Positions 51,451-60,689 of a stretch of 64,000 bases of DNA are shown here, one piece after another. This DNA comes from Xanthobacter sp. NM-59. Its GTDB lineage: Bacteria > Pseudomonadota > Alphaproteobacteria > Rhizobiales > Xanthobacteraceae. The DNA lies in assembly GCF_021401125.1 (NCBI RefSeq), contig NZ_JACBFQ010000013.1, positions 62,001 to 126,000 on the forward strand, read 5' to 3'. Numbering within the stretch: the stretch's first letter is position 1; the number at the start of each line of letters is the position of its first letter. The translations under genes were made by a program, and so were the position numbers. The notes beneath the pieces are model-generated. The model was given only the letters and a program-made list of their open reading frames with translations. It was not told the DNA's origin and made no database searches.

Positions 51451-52140
51451 TCAGTCGGAAGACGAATCCGAATCATTCTTCGTATTTTTCATTGTCCTCG
51501 GTAGGGATTCTTTGGCGTGCGCTTGACGCTCCCTGTGAAAATCGGAGCAGATAAGCGGGTATCCAGAAGGCAGACGCCATTTGCGGAGGTAAGCTTCAGG
51601 TTCGATTTCGTGCGTTGCGCGCAGATGTTTTGTAAGCGATGTGAAAGATTGGCCGCATTCCAGGCAGACCAGATGGTCGGGAAACACGGACAATCTGGAC
51701 AACCGCTCCGGGGCCGTCTTCGCGCTCCATTCGAGCCCGAAGACGGCCGGACCGGACCCCGGGGTGGGGTTCGCTGGCAGTCGGCCGCGGTGCCGCTTGC
51801 GCTTTCCAGAGGGGATTCCAGAGGGGAGATAGGCCACATTGTCAGGAAGCTCCGTGAACTCCGCTGCTGCCTCTTCTTCTTCAGCGCTGGGGGAGAACGG
51901 GAGTTCGGTTTTTTGTGCCGCGGAGGCCCCATCAAGCTTGGCCACTTCGTAGCGGATAAGGTTGATAAAGCCGTCAAATCCCCCTTCGAACGGTACGGAC
52001 GCGTGGTACCGTGCATAGACTTCCTGAGCCAGCCGCACGATCTCCATCACGCCGGCCGCGAGGCCCATTGATGACGGCTTCCCGGGTCGCTTATCGGTCA
52101 TGTGTGCGGTCCTTTGATTCTCGGTCTCAAGTTTGCTCAT
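51451..52140 (-). CDS. Ros/MucR-family C2H2 transcriptional regulator
   Basis: A 229-residue regulator. The C-terminal half holds the prokaryotic C2H2 zinc finger LVCLECGQSFTSLTKHL...THE (C159, C162, H172, H177; spacing CX2CX9HX4H) followed by the Ros/MucR signature PEAYLRKWRLPSGYPL. The N-terminal ~60 residues match the oligomerisation-like helix of the family (GVMEIVRLAQEVYARYH). It is longer than typical (about 140 residues) because of an acidic/Pro-rich linker. Such proteins bind AT-rich promoters and often silence horizontally acquired genes. It sits between the tad and Dot/Icm operons, a natural place for a transfer regulator. Confidence 0.86.
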   Translation of the reverse strand: MSKLETENQRTAHMTDKRPGKPSSMGLAAGVMEIVRLAQEVYARYHASVPFEGGFDGFINLIRYEVAKLDGASAAQKTELPFSPSAEEEEAAAEFTELPDNVAYLPSGIPSGKRKRHRGRLPANPTPGSGPAVFGLEWSAKTAPERLSRLSVFPDHLVCLECGQSFTSLTKHLRATHEIEPEAYLRKWRLPSGYPLICSDFHRERQAHAKESLPRTMKNTKNDSDSSSD

Positions 52141-52648
52141 CCGCCGCCCGTTGCAGGTGATTTGCCCTTATCCAATGTGCCAATGATAAGGGCAACATGG
52201 AAAACGGCAAGAAGAGGACGACAATCATAGTCCAGGCGGAATCGAAGGCGCAGGCAAGTGCCGTTCCGATGATCATTAGCCAGGACATGAGTACCACAAT
52301 GTCGCGGGCGATGTAACGGTGTTTACGCGCAGCGGCCTGCGGCGATGAGGGGCTTGCGTCGGCGGTTTGATGCCCAGAACCGGTACTCGAAACTTCGCTG
52401 GTTTCTGTGCGCAGATCCACAGGATCGCAGGCGTCATGGTCGCGGTGGGTCTGTGCGGCAGGGTGTCCCTCAACACTTGGATCCTCGGTGCCACTCCAGA
52501 GCACGATTGCGTTGACGATGGATCCACGCCCCCCGTCGACATGGGGCCGCGCACGGGCTGCGGTATTTCGGCATGCATCGCGCAGGGTGCGTGCAGTGTG
52601 GAGAAATGGCAGGGGGAATAGGCGAGAGAATGCGAATCTGACCGACAT
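52127..52648 (-). CDS. Hypothetical two-helix membrane protein
   Basis: A 173-residue protein with a long polar N-terminal region and two hydrophobic helices near the C-terminus (VVLMSWLMIIGTALACAF and TMIVVLFLPFSMLPLSLAHW). Overlaps the regulator gene by 14 bp and is transcribed away from the dot operon. No family recognised; the N-terminal half is low in recognisable structure, so the exact start is uncertain. Confidence 0.5.
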   Translation of the reverse strand: MSVRFAFSRLFPLPFLHTARTLRDACRNTAARARPHVDGGRGSIVNAIVLWSGTEDPSVEGHPAAQTHRDHDACDPVDLRTETSEVSSTGSGHQTADASPSSPQAAARKHRYIARDIVVLMSWLMIIGTALACAFDSAWTMIVVLFLPFSMLPLSLAHWIRANHLQRAADEQT

Positions 52649-52733
52649 GCGCTTTTAATCCGGGTAAATGGCGCATAGATGGCGCTCATATGGAGGAAGC
52701 TCGGATAAAATAGCGATTAAATGCCATGATGTG
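52649..52733. promoter_or_regulatory. AT-rich divergent control region with ATGGC/GCCAT motifs
   Basis: Includes AAATGGC (52666-52672) followed by GCATAGATGGCGC, and further right TAAATGCCATGATG. These resemble the motifs near dotC, dotL, topA and the porin gene. It separates the regulator unit from the Dot/Icm core operon. Confidence 0.45.
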
Positions 52734-52762
52734 TTGGACTTGTGGTGAGGATCGGCTAAAAA
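52734..52762 (+). promoter_or_regulatory. Putative sigma-70-type promoter of the Dot/Icm core operon
   Basis: TTGGAC (52734-52739), 17-nt spacer, TAAAAA (52757-52762); about 35 nt before the first gene of the operon. Confidence 0.45.
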
Positions 52763-52797
52763 CTGGTTGAAGGTGACGCAAACCCACGGTCAGATGA

Positions 52798-53766
52798 ATG
52801 TCGCATCAGGATATGGACGGGTCGGAGCGCAGGCTCTCAAGAGGGCAGCGGCGTAGCGGCTACATTCCTCATTTGATTTGGGCCGGCGCACTGGTGGCGG
52901 TGGCCGGCATCGCGGGCTACGCGATCATCCGCCTCGATGAGGCCGAAAGTCGCCGGGTGATGTGGAGTTCGTCGTGGTCTCACAAGAATCCGACGCGGCA
53001 GCCTGTGGAACTCCCGCAGCCCGAGGAAGGCCCTGCGCGGCCGTATGGAGAGCCGGCGCGAGCCGATCCGCAGTACGCGCAGCGGCCGAGCAATAGGCGG
53101 CAACAGGGTCTCGATGTGGGGCAGCAGCCGGCGCCTGCTCCGGGGGGAGCAGCTCCGCGCGTTGCGCCTCAGCCGTCTTCTGTGCCTCAGCCGGCTGGTT
53201 CGGCGATCGTGACCGCGGGAGATCCTGCGGTGCGGTTGGTTCGAACTGCGGATTCCGTGGCGTTCACGCTGCCGGATGCCGCTCTCGCGGGGCAGATGTT
53301 CCAGTTGCTGTCGCAGCTCCAGTCGGTGCCGGCCTACGGCAGCACGTCACCGGAGAGGGCGATCCAGGTTTTTTTTGATCCCCGGTGTCCATACTGTCAC
53401 AAGGCGTTTGAGGTGCTCAACGACAAGCTCCCGCTCAACTGGGTCCCGGTGCTGGCGCTGGGAGATGATGAAGGCGGGCGTGGGCTCGCGCGGGGGATCC
53501 TGGCGGCCTCCGACCGACGTGCGGCGCTGTCGCAGGTGTTCGGGGGGGCGAAGCTCTCGGCGCCGCCGACGGAGGGCGCTGATCGCGCGCTTGACGTGGC
53601 TGGTGAGATTTTCGGGCTGACCATGGCCGCGCTGAAGAGCGCGGGTGCCACGACCTTGGGGGTCCCGACGTTCGTGGTGCCGCGGCCCGACGGGCAGGCA
53701 ACCATCTACGTCGGCTATGATCCGGACGTGCTGATGAAGCTCTCGCAGATCTATCGCGGCGGCTGA
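52798..53766 (+). CDS. DsbC/DsbG-like membrane-anchored thiol-disulphide protein
   Basis: A 322-residue protein anchored by one N-terminal helix (about 26-44), with a Pro/Gln-rich periplasmic linker (about 65-135) and a thioredoxin-fold domain whose active site is CPYC (197-200, in FFDPRCPYCHKAFE) and whose cis-proline loop is GVPTFVV. Family role: disulphide isomerisation or oxidation in the periplasm. It leads the DotI-DotH-DotG operon and probably folds cysteine-containing transfer proteins. Similar proteins occur in other conjugation operons. Confidence 0.82.
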   Translation: MSHQDMDGSERRLSRGQRRSGYIPHLIWAGALVAVAGIAGYAIIRLDEAESRRVMWSSSWSHKNPTRQPVELPQPEEGPARPYGEPARADPQYAQRPSNRRQQGLDVGQQPAPAPGGAAPRVAPQPSSVPQPAGSAIVTAGDPAVRLVRTADSVAFTLPDAALAGQMFQLLSQLQSVPAYGSTSPERAIQVFFDPRCPYCHKAFEVLNDKLPLNWVPVLALGDDEGGRGLARGILAASDRRAALSQVFGGAKLSAPPTEGADRALDVAGEIFGLTMAALKSAGATTLGVPTFVVPRPDGQATIYVGYDPDVLMKLSQIYRGG

Positions 53767-53767
53767 C

Positions 53768-54040
53768 ATGGCTCGAAAAGCGTTTCCGGCATTTGGGTTC
53801 CCGCCGGCGGCTCGGCCGCCGGTCCCCTCTCGCGCCGTGCGTGGGGTGGTGGCTCTCGCAACCCTTGTGGCGGTCATGCTCGGCGTGCTTGTCGGCTCCA
53901 TGGGCGTCAACGTCGTCGTGGGTGCCCGGCTGGTGGCGACAGCGGATGTCATCGCCTTCGTCGCGGACGGCGGTGTAGCTGGCTGCGCCGGCACTCTGGT
54001 GCAGAGCGGTGTCGTAACGTCGTCGGGGGGCGAACCGTGA
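53768..54040 (+). CDS. Small single-pass membrane protein
   Basis: A 90-residue protein with one long hydrophobic helix (about 25-65) and short polar ends, placed between the DsbC-like gene and dotI, overlapping dotI by 4 bp. Likely a small transfer-system subunit; not assignable to a named Icm/Dot protein. Confidence 0.58.
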   Translation: MARKAFPAFGFPPAARPPVPSRAVRGVVALATLVAVMLGVLVGSMGVNVVVGARLVATADVIAFVADGGVAGCAGTLVQSGVVTSSGGEP

Positions 54041-54732
54041 CGGTCATTGAGGGCAACAAGACCAAAGAACAGATTCAAGAAGAGCACCAACTGCGAGAGC
54101 GGCTCAAGAAATACCTTTGGTCGGTCATTTCCATTATGGGGATGGTACTTACCGCGTCGGTGGTCCTGAATCTGATACTGGCTTATGGGCTGATTTGGCG
54201 CTTCCCGGTGAAGCAATTTCTTTGGACAAGCGATGCTAAGGCGGTATGTGAGGCCATTCCTCTCGACGAGCCAAATATCAGTGCCGCCCGTTTGAAGGAC
54301 CTCGCTGCCACGGCAGCGGTTGATGTCTACAATTTTGATTATGCAAACTGGCGGCCATATCTAAACAGTGCGTTAGATAAGTATTTTACCCCACACGGGC
54401 GCGACGAGTATAGGGCGGATCTGCAAAAGTCTGGGCTGATCAAGGTGGTCGTGGACAACTATTTGATAGTATCCGCGGTCACTATGGCTCCCCCGAACGT
54501 GACCCGCAGCGGCAAGCAGCTGGGCCGGTATTGGTGGGAAGTCGAGGTGCCGCTGACTATATACTACCAGACCAGTAGTAGTTCGCGACGCGAAAATCGC
54601 TTGGTGGTGTTCACCATTGTCCGGGTTGAGCCGTCCCCGCTCAACCCGAACGGTGTCGCGATTGATGGCGCGATCAGTAAGCAGCTGACGTCTGACCAGC
54701 TCAATAGGATCAACTCGGAAGGGGGGCTCTGA
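54037..54732 (+). CDS. dotI: DotI/IcmL-like (IncI TraM) inner-membrane protein
   Basis: A 231-residue bitopic protein: cytoplasmic charged N-terminus, membrane helix (about 27-55) and a periplasmic domain with the DotI pattern VDVYNFDYANWRPYL, KYFTPHGRDEY, YWWEVEVPLTIYY and VVFTIVRVEPSPLNPNGVAI. DotI forms the inner-membrane part of the type IVB core. Starts at GTG 54037, overlapping the previous stop. Confidence 0.87.
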   Translation: MTVIEGNKTKEQIQEEHQLRERLKKYLWSVISIMGMVLTASVVLNLILAYGLIWRFPVKQFLWTSDAKAVCEAIPLDEPNISAARLKDLAATAAVDVYNFDYANWRPYLNSALDKYFTPHGRDEYRADLQKSGLIKVVVDNYLIVSAVTMAPPNVTRSGKQLGRYWWEVEVPLTIYYQTSSSSRRENRLVVFTIVRVEPSPLNPNGVAIDGAISKQLTSDQLNRINSEGGL

Positions 54733-54733
54733 G

Positions 54734-55840
54734 ATGGGCGTTCCATTCGTCATCGTGGTGCTGACCTCGGTGGCAGCATATTTGGGCGCAGCGGTGGCAG
54801 CCCGGGCGCAGGGCGGGCCCATGACGCCGCAACCGGGGTTCCCCTCACAGGGCCAGCCGGTGCAAGGCCAGGTGATTTACAGCTGCCCGCAGGGCTATGT
54901 GTGCACGCCAAATCCGCAGCCCGGCAACATGCCGCCGCGACCGATGACGCAGGCGGAGCTGGATGCGGTCAGGGCTGGCATCGTGCGGGAGTCGCAGGGC
55001 GCTGTGCTCACTCCGGCGGAGATCGGTCAGCTGCGCGACAGTGGGCTGCTTGCACAATCGGCCGCCAACTGGCCGGGCCTCTCGAAGGACAGCCTGCCGG
55101 AGCCGGCGCCACGGATCATCCAGATCTCGGATGCGTCCCAGCGCGTGCCGGACAAGGTGACGCTGGCGATGAACGTCGTCACGCCTGTCACGTTTCTGGA
55201 TAAGGCTGGCAAGCCGTGGCCGATCGCGGCGGTGGCCTATGATCCCAGGACGTTCGCGCTCGACGGGCAGGGCTGCGGAAACCAGGCTGCGCAGCAGCAG
55301 GGCGGGGCCACGGACGCCCGGCCGACGACGATCAACCTGATGCCCTGCAGATATCAGACCTTTGGCAATGTCGCTGTGACCCTTGAGGGTCTTGCGACCC
55401 CCATCGTCCTGATCGCCCAGAGCGGCTTCGGCGCTGGCAAGCTGGACCTGCCGGTGACTGTGCGTCTGACGGGGGCATCGCCGGCTTCTGCCGCGCAGGC
55501 GCGGCAGGAGGAGGCGGTGCGGCAGAAGCGGGCGCTGATGCGGGCGTACAGCAGCGCGCCGGCGGTCCCGCGTGGGGTGGACCCGGAGCTGGATGCGTTC
55601 GTCGCGGGTGTGCCGCCGAAGGGTGCCGATCGAATCGATGCCGACATGAGTGGACTCTCGGCGTGGATGTACGGAGGGCGGCTCTACCTACGCGGTCCTG
55701 TCCAAGTGATCCACCCTGAGTTTGACGCCATGGGCGCCGGCGCCGACGGCGTGTTCGTGTGGCGGTTCTCACAGCCCATCGCTCGCATTCGCGTCGTTCT
55801 CGATGGCGGCGTGGAGCGCACAGTGACGCTCGGGCTCTAG
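54734..55840 (+). CDS. dotH: DotH/IcmK-like (IncI TraN) core protein
   Basis: A 368-residue exported protein (signal about 1-26, cleavage after AARAQ) with a Pro/Gln-rich N-terminus and the DotH C-terminal domain (VPDKVTLAMNVVTPVTFLD, PWPIAAVAYD, LEGLATPIVLI, and the tail AWMYGGRLYLRGP...VFVWRFSQPIARI). It forms the outer-membrane core with DotC and DotG. Position directly after dotI and before dotG matches IncI/Dot operons. Confidence 0.87.
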   Translation: MGVPFVIVVLTSVAAYLGAAVAARAQGGPMTPQPGFPSQGQPVQGQVIYSCPQGYVCTPNPQPGNMPPRPMTQAELDAVRAGIVRESQGAVLTPAEIGQLRDSGLLAQSAANWPGLSKDSLPEPAPRIIQISDASQRVPDKVTLAMNVVTPVTFLDKAGKPWPIAAVAYDPRTFALDGQGCGNQAAQQQGGATDARPTTINLMPCRYQTFGNVAVTLEGLATPIVLIAQSGFGAGKLDLPVTVRLTGASPASAAQARQEEAVRQKRALMRAYSSAPAVPRGVDPELDAFVAGVPPKGADRIDADMSGLSAWMYGGRLYLRGPVQVIHPEFDAMGAGADGVFVWRFSQPIARIRVVLDGGVERTVTLGL

Positions 55841-55849
55841 GAGGATGGC

Positions 55850-57082
55850 ATGAAGCTGGGGAAGGGGCCCCTGGTTCTGGGGGCGGTGGGTGTCGTGGTG
55901 GCATTCGGTGTCGTCATGGTTTTGGTCGACAAGAGGAGTGAGGATCAAGGAGGCGTCGCGACAACCTCCCTGGAGCGGGCGCCGACGACGCGCAACAACC
56001 CGCTGACGCCGGTTGGTCCGTCCGAGGCGAGCAAGAGGGCCGTCGTCAACGCGGAACAGGCTGCAGCAGCGCAGGCGAAGTCAGGCACATATCAGGCGCC
56101 GCCGGTGATCGTGGCCACGGAGCCGCCGCGCAAGACGGAGGTTCCGCCAGAGTTCACGCCGCAACTCGGGCGGGAGCAAGTACCTCTTCCACGCCCGCTC
56201 GGGCAGCCGACCGTGGCGCCCCCTGCCACGTTCGGCACTCCGACGATCATCTATGCCTACCCGCAGCCGCTCGCGGACCAGGATATCCGCAAGCAGGTGG
56301 AGTCGCAGATCCTGGCGATCATGAAGCCGCCAGAGGGGGGATTCGTGAGTCGGCCGTTCGCGAAGCCGCAGGTCCAGGCCGCAGCCGCGGGTGGGGTGGG
56401 GGCGGGCGGCGCGGGGATGTCGGGGGGCAGCAGCAGCGAGACGATCCTGGCGGCGCGCAGCGGCGACGTCGCCTGGGCGACACTCGACCGAGGCTTCAAT
56501 TCGACGGATCCGCAGGCGCCCATCTTCGCAACGATCTTCGATTATCGCGACGGCCAGGCGACCGGGCCGCTGCACGGCGCCCGCGTGCTCGGACAGATCA
56601 CCTACAACAAGGACCAGGCAGCGGTCACATTCAACTCGTTGATCCTACCATCCGGCTACCAGATCCCGATCCGCGGGCTCGGGATCACCGACGCGGATGG
56701 GCGGACGGGCATAGCCGCGCAAGTGGATTACCACACCCTGGAACGTTACTCGGGCCTGCTGGTGGCGGGTTTAATACAGGGCGCGGGGCAGGTGGGACAG
56801 GAGATGGTGTCCAACAACTCATCCTACTACGTGACATCCTCCGGTGCCTATATGCAGGTCCCGAGCACGCCGACACTATTGGAGGCGGGCATGGCGGCAC
56901 TGCAGCCGGTGGGACAGGCGCTCTCTTCCGCGGCGTCGCAGGTGTTCAGCAAGCCGGCGACTATCAGCTCTCCGCGAGGAATGGGGCTCGGAATCGTCTT
57001 CATCCAGCCCGTGACTGTCCCCATCGAGCAGGTGATCCGTTCGGCGGCGCTGACACGCGCCGCCGAGGGTGAGCGGAAGTAG
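55850..57082 (+). CDS. dotG: DotG/IcmE-like (IncI TraO) core protein
   Basis: A 410-residue protein with one N-terminal membrane helix (about 7-27), a Pro-rich spacer without the long repeats of Legionella DotG, and a VirB10/TrbI-like C-terminal domain (YRDGQATGPLHGARVLGQIT, FNSLILPSGYQIPIRGLGI, VDYHTLERYSGLLVAG, and the terminal IVFIQPVTVPI). It spans both membranes as the channel core. GGAGG precedes the ATG. Confidence 0.9.
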   Translation: MKLGKGPLVLGAVGVVVAFGVVMVLVDKRSEDQGGVATTSLERAPTTRNNPLTPVGPSEASKRAVVNAEQAAAAQAKSGTYQAPPVIVATEPPRKTEVPPEFTPQLGREQVPLPRPLGQPTVAPPATFGTPTIIYAYPQPLADQDIRKQVESQILAIMKPPEGGFVSRPFAKPQVQAAAAGGVGAGGAGMSGGSSSETILAARSGDVAWATLDRGFNSTDPQAPIFATIFDYRDGQATGPLHGARVLGQITYNKDQAAVTFNSLILPSGYQIPIRGLGITDADGRTGIAAQVDYHTLERYSGLLVAGLIQGAGQVGQEMVSNNSSYYVTSSGAYMQVPSTPTLLEAGMAALQPVGQALSSAASQVFSKPATISSPRGMGLGIVFIQPVTVPIEQVIRSAALTRAAEGERK

Positions 57083-57092
57083 GGGGGCGGAC

Positions 57093-57350
57093 ATGGTTGC
57101 CACCTCCAAAACAATTCCAGACCTGCTGGGGAGCCTTGTCGATAGCGCGGATGGGGTCGCGGTTTCCCTCGCGGCGATGATGGGTGCTGTGGGCCTCGCC
57201 ATGGCGGGCTTCGCGCTCTTGAAAATCTATCATTCTGTTCAGAACGACGAGGACAAACCGCTCGGTTGGATTGTGGCGCTGGTGTGCGGATCCCTCTTGT
57301 CAGTTTCGGGCGTCATCGCCGCCCGATCCAGCATGCTGTTCTTTGGGTGA
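57093..57350 (+). CDS. IcmC/IcmD-like small inner-membrane protein
   Basis: An 85-residue protein with two hydrophobic helices separated by YHSVQNDEDKPLGW. The pattern helix - YxxVQN - helix is shared with the protein encoded at 60690-61139, so they are probably paralogous members of the IcmC/IcmD (DotE/DotP; IncI TraQ/TraR) group. Placement right after dotG matches IncI order. Confidence 0.68.
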   Translation: MVATSKTIPDLLGSLVDSADGVAVSLAAMMGAVGLAMAGFALLKIYHSVQNDEDKPLGWIVALVCGSLLSVSGVIAARSSMLFFG

Positions 57351-57355
57351 ACACG

Positions 57356-57652
57356 ATGCCCGAAACTGACAACACGCCTTGCAGGGCAATCTATCTGGGC
57401 GGCCTTGGTGATCCCAGAACGCGCCGGCTGGTGGAGCGGGTCGTCGGAGTGATCGCGGCGGCGCCGGCCGAGGGCAAAGAGAAGGCTCTGGGTACAGCGG
57501 ATACCGTGCAGATCTACGTCGAAAAGGACGTGGAGCTGCGGGGCCGAATTCTCTCGAGGTTTCTTCAGGCAAACGGCATCAACGACGCTCGGTTCGCCCC
57601 GCAGGACGATGGAAACTGGCCTTTCATCGTGTTTATTGAGGAAGCTGAATAA
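57356..57652 (+). CDS. Small hypothetical protein between dotG and dotO
   Basis: A 98-residue soluble protein (RAIYLGGLGDPRTRRLVERV, then VQIYVEKDVELRGRI). Its stop overlaps the dotO start (TAATG). The position corresponds to small genes such as traS/traT of IncI plasmids, but no family match is claimed. Confidence 0.6.
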   Translation: MPETDNTPCRAIYLGGLGDPRTRRLVERVVGVIAAAPAEGKEKALGTADTVQIYVEKDVELRGRILSRFLQANGINDARFAPQDDGNWPFIVFIEEAE

Positions 57653-60600
57653 TGTGGCCGTTGGGCGGGAAAAAGAACAGCCGCAGCAGCGGCTCGCCTT
57701 TCGGGGCGGTTGATCGTTATTGCGACGTGGCGGGCTTCGCGGCGGCGGATTCGATCTTCTACGGCTATGACGGATCCGACTGCACGCTCATCGCAATCGA
57801 AGGAGTGCGTTCGATCCTGTCGCCGGACGAGTTCGAGGAATCGGTCCAGCGTCAACTGGTGGTGGGATCCCTGGCGCAGCTGCTACGGACGAGCGGGCAT
57901 ACAGTTTCCGTATCGTTCGAGAGCAGCAGCAACATCGGCGATGATCTTGGCCGCTTGGTGGTCGAGCAGCGCATCAATGCCCGGCGCAAGGCCCTCGGCC
58001 TTGAGGCGGTGATTGATGAGGGCGAGGAGGTGGTGCGCCGCGTGGCGCGGCGCGAGCGCATCCTGATGGCATTATGGAGCTCACCTTCGGTGGCGCTGAA
58101 GGCCGACGTGGATGCAGAGCGCGCTCAAAATCGCGCTGCGAGCATGGACTTGCCGCCGGCGCGCAATGCCCAGCCGCAACACATCGCCATGTCGTGTGTG
58201 GAGGGGCCTCACAAGGCCGCAGTTCAGCGGCTCGTTGTCGCAATGGAGGCGGCGGGGCTCAAGGTGCGCGTCCTTGGTCCGGACGATGACAACCCGCACC
58301 GGCGCACAGATCTCGCGGAGATCCGCAAGGGGGTCCTGTTTCACGAGACCCCCGATACCTGGTCGCCGTTCGGGGCAACGGATCGGGTTTATCCCGGTGC
58401 CAAGGAAACGGTAGACCCTGATATTTCGGAAATGTTCGCGCCGCCTGTGGCGCAGCAGATCCTCTCGAGCGCCGCTCTGGCAAGCGCCAACCTCAGATCC
58501 ATCGATATGGGGGGCCGGAGCTACGCTATCGTCTCCATGGCGGTGTTCCCAAAGACCTTGCAGCACTTCAACGCGTTGCTTTCCGGCATTAACAGTCAGC
58601 GTGTCGGGGCAATGCCGTTCCGGGTCTGTTTCCATTTCGAGGAGCTAGGCAGCGGCCTGGGACTTCGCAAGGTGCTTGCAGGCCTGGCGTCTTGGACGAA
58701 TCCTCACACCGATAATCTGTTCAAGGCGCTTCAACTTCTTGAGCAGGTGCACAACAAGGACGCGGACACTGTCTGCAAGCTGCGCCTGATTGCGACGACC
58801 TGGATCGAACCGGGGGAGCCTAAAGAGGTCCTCGAGCGCCGCCGCAGCTTCCTGATGCGGGCCCTGATGGGTTGGGGCGACGCCATGGTACAAGAAGCGC
58901 CTCATCACCCGATGAGGGCGCTGGCCGAGACGGTGCCCGGAATGACGGCGCGTTCCGTCGTATCGCGACCTGCGCTGGCGCCTGTTTCACATGCGGCGGT
59001 TATGCTTCCTTTCCACCGCACGGCGCCGGTATTCACACGTGGGGAAAGCGTCTTCCTCAGTCTCGATGGGCGTCTAATGCCACACGAGGCGTTCTCGCCC
59101 CTACAAAACTACTGGCTAACATTGCTCTATGCGACGTCAGGCTCTGGGAAGTCGGTGCTCCTCAATCGTCTGAACGTTGAATTCTGCGCATACAATCGAG
59201 GCATGCGCCTGCCATTTGTGGCCGTGATCGATGTTGGTGTGTCCTCATCTGGCTTCATCGATTTGCTTCGCAATTCGCTGCCCGAGGACCAACAGCACGA
59301 GGCGATCTATGTGCGGCTCCAGAACATCCCGGAGCACGGAATCAACCCGTTGGGGCTCGGCCTCGGGCGGCGCTCCCCGCTCGCGCGCGAGGCCGTTTAT
59401 ATCGAGAACTTTCTGTCGGTCATCCTCAATTTGCAACAGGAGCAGTTAGCAAAGGCCGTCATCACGAAGCTGGTGCGCCGGCTCTATTTGCTCAAGTCTG
59501 ACCTCGAGCTGTCGAGCACCAGCAGCGCAAATCTCTGGCAACCTGGCATGGACCCAGAGCTCGACAGGGAAGCGGCGGCCCTTGGAGTTCGGCTCAGGGA
59601 GCGCACCAAATGGTGGTCAATCGTCGATGCGTTCATGCAGGCTGGCAAGCCGTTGCTGGCGGCCCGTGCGCAACGCTATGCGATGCCTCGCCTGCAGGAT
59701 CTGGCCACCGTCCTGAACGATCAGGAGATGCGGGATGATTTTCCCGAAGAACTGCTTCGGATCGCGCAGCGGAATCTCGAGACGGCCATCGAGAAATATA
59801 AGATTTTCGCCGGTTCTACACGCCTCGATATCGGAGAGGCGCGTATCATGTCCATTGACCTTCAGGATGTGATCGACCGGTTCAAAACTGTCGAGGCGGA
59901 GCGCAACAATACCCTGTTCTTCATGGCGGCACGTCAGGTGTTCGTTGAGAAGATCGCCGGCAATGCCGACGAAATCCGCGCCATGCAGTTCCCCTCCGGT
60001 CCGGTTCGCGAAGTTTACGAGAAATACTGGCTTTCACGATATGCGGATATTGCGGCGGCAGAGAAGCGCCTCGCTATGGACGAGTTCCATGTCACCGGGG
60101 GCACGCCGGAGATCCTGGCGCTGGTGAAGTCCGACGCCCGAGAGGGGCGGAAATGGGGGCTCGAGATCATCCTAGCCTCGCAGCTTCTCGCCGATTTCTC
60201 GGAGCTGAAGGACATGGCTTCCACGGTCATGATCCTGAATGCGGACAGCGCCGAGATCCGCTCGAAGGCGCAGGAGGTCTTCGATTTCTCCGATGCCGTG
60301 CGCCATCAGCTAGAGCAGCATGTGCATGGTCCGCGGGCAGGCGAAGGCGCGAACTTTCTCGTACGCTACAAAATGCAGGACGAGGAACGCTGGACCACGC
60401 TCAAGAACCTCATGGGGCCACGCCTACTGTGGGCGCTGACCACCCGGGCGCGGGACCGTTTGGTCCGGGATGAGCTTTACCGTCGTGTGCCGGTCAGCGA
60501 GGCCCTTCGGATCCTCGCCCTGCGCTATCCGGAGGCGACAGCCAAGGAGCACTGGCTCCGTGTCGAGTCCTCCGTGCGTGATCAGGACGCCCAGATCCCG

Positions 60601-60678
60601 AAGCTGATCGTGGATCAGCTGATGGGAGAACTGCTCGCCGATGCCGGCGGGCGCACATCCAGCATCGCAGCTGAATAG
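57652..60678 (+). CDS. dotO: DotO/IcmB-like (IncI TraU) secretion ATPase
   Basis: A 1008-residue VirB4-class ATPase of the type IVB system. The N-terminal half is family specific (ARRERILMALWSSP, LRKVLAGLASWTNPHTDNLF in DotO style); the ATPase core has Walker A in YATSGSGKSVLLN (GSGKS 497-501), VAVIDVGVSSSGFIDLL and, near 800, MDEFHVTGG as the Walker B equivalent, then KWGLEIILASQLL. Energises substrate transfer with DotB. Confidence 0.93.
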   Translation: MWPLGGKKNSRSSGSPFGAVDRYCDVAGFAAADSIFYGYDGSDCTLIAIEGVRSILSPDEFEESVQRQLVVGSLAQLLRTSGHTVSVSFESSSNIGDDLGRLVVEQRINARRKALGLEAVIDEGEEVVRRVARRERILMALWSSPSVALKADVDAERAQNRAASMDLPPARNAQPQHIAMSCVEGPHKAAVQRLVVAMEAAGLKVRVLGPDDDNPHRRTDLAEIRKGVLFHETPDTWSPFGATDRVYPGAKETVDPDISEMFAPPVAQQILSSAALASANLRSIDMGGRSYAIVSMAVFPKTLQHFNALLSGINSQRVGAMPFRVCFHFEELGSGLGLRKVLAGLASWTNPHTDNLFKALQLLEQVHNKDADTVCKLRLIATTWIEPGEPKEVLERRRSFLMRALMGWGDAMVQEAPHHPMRALAETVPGMTARSVVSRPALAPVSHAAVMLPFHRTAPVFTRGESVFLSLDGRLMPHEAFSPLQNYWLTLLYATSGSGKSVLLNRLNVEFCAYNRGMRLPFVAVIDVGVSSSGFIDLLRNSLPEDQQHEAIYVRLQNIPEHGINPLGLGLGRRSPLAREAVYIENFLSVILNLQQEQLAKAVITKLVRRLYLLKSDLELSSTSSANLWQPGMDPELDREAAALGVRLRERTKWWSIVDAFMQAGKPLLAARAQRYAMPRLQDLATVLNDQEMRDDFPEELLRIAQRNLETAIEKYKIFAGSTRLDIGEARIMSIDLQDVIDRFKTVEAERNNTLFFMAARQVFVEKIAGNADEIRAMQFPSGPVREVYEKYWLSRYADIAAAEKRLAMDEFHVTGGTPEILALVKSDAREGRKWGLEIILASQLLADFSELKDMASTVMILNADSAEIRSKAQEVFDFSDAVRHQLEQHVHGPRAGEGANFLVRYKMQDEERWTTLKNLMGPRLLWALTTRARDRLVRDELYRRVPVSEALRILALRYPEATAKEHWLRVESSVRDQDAQIPKLIVDQLMGELLADAGGRTSSIAAE

Positions 60679-60689
60679 GAGAAGGTCAT

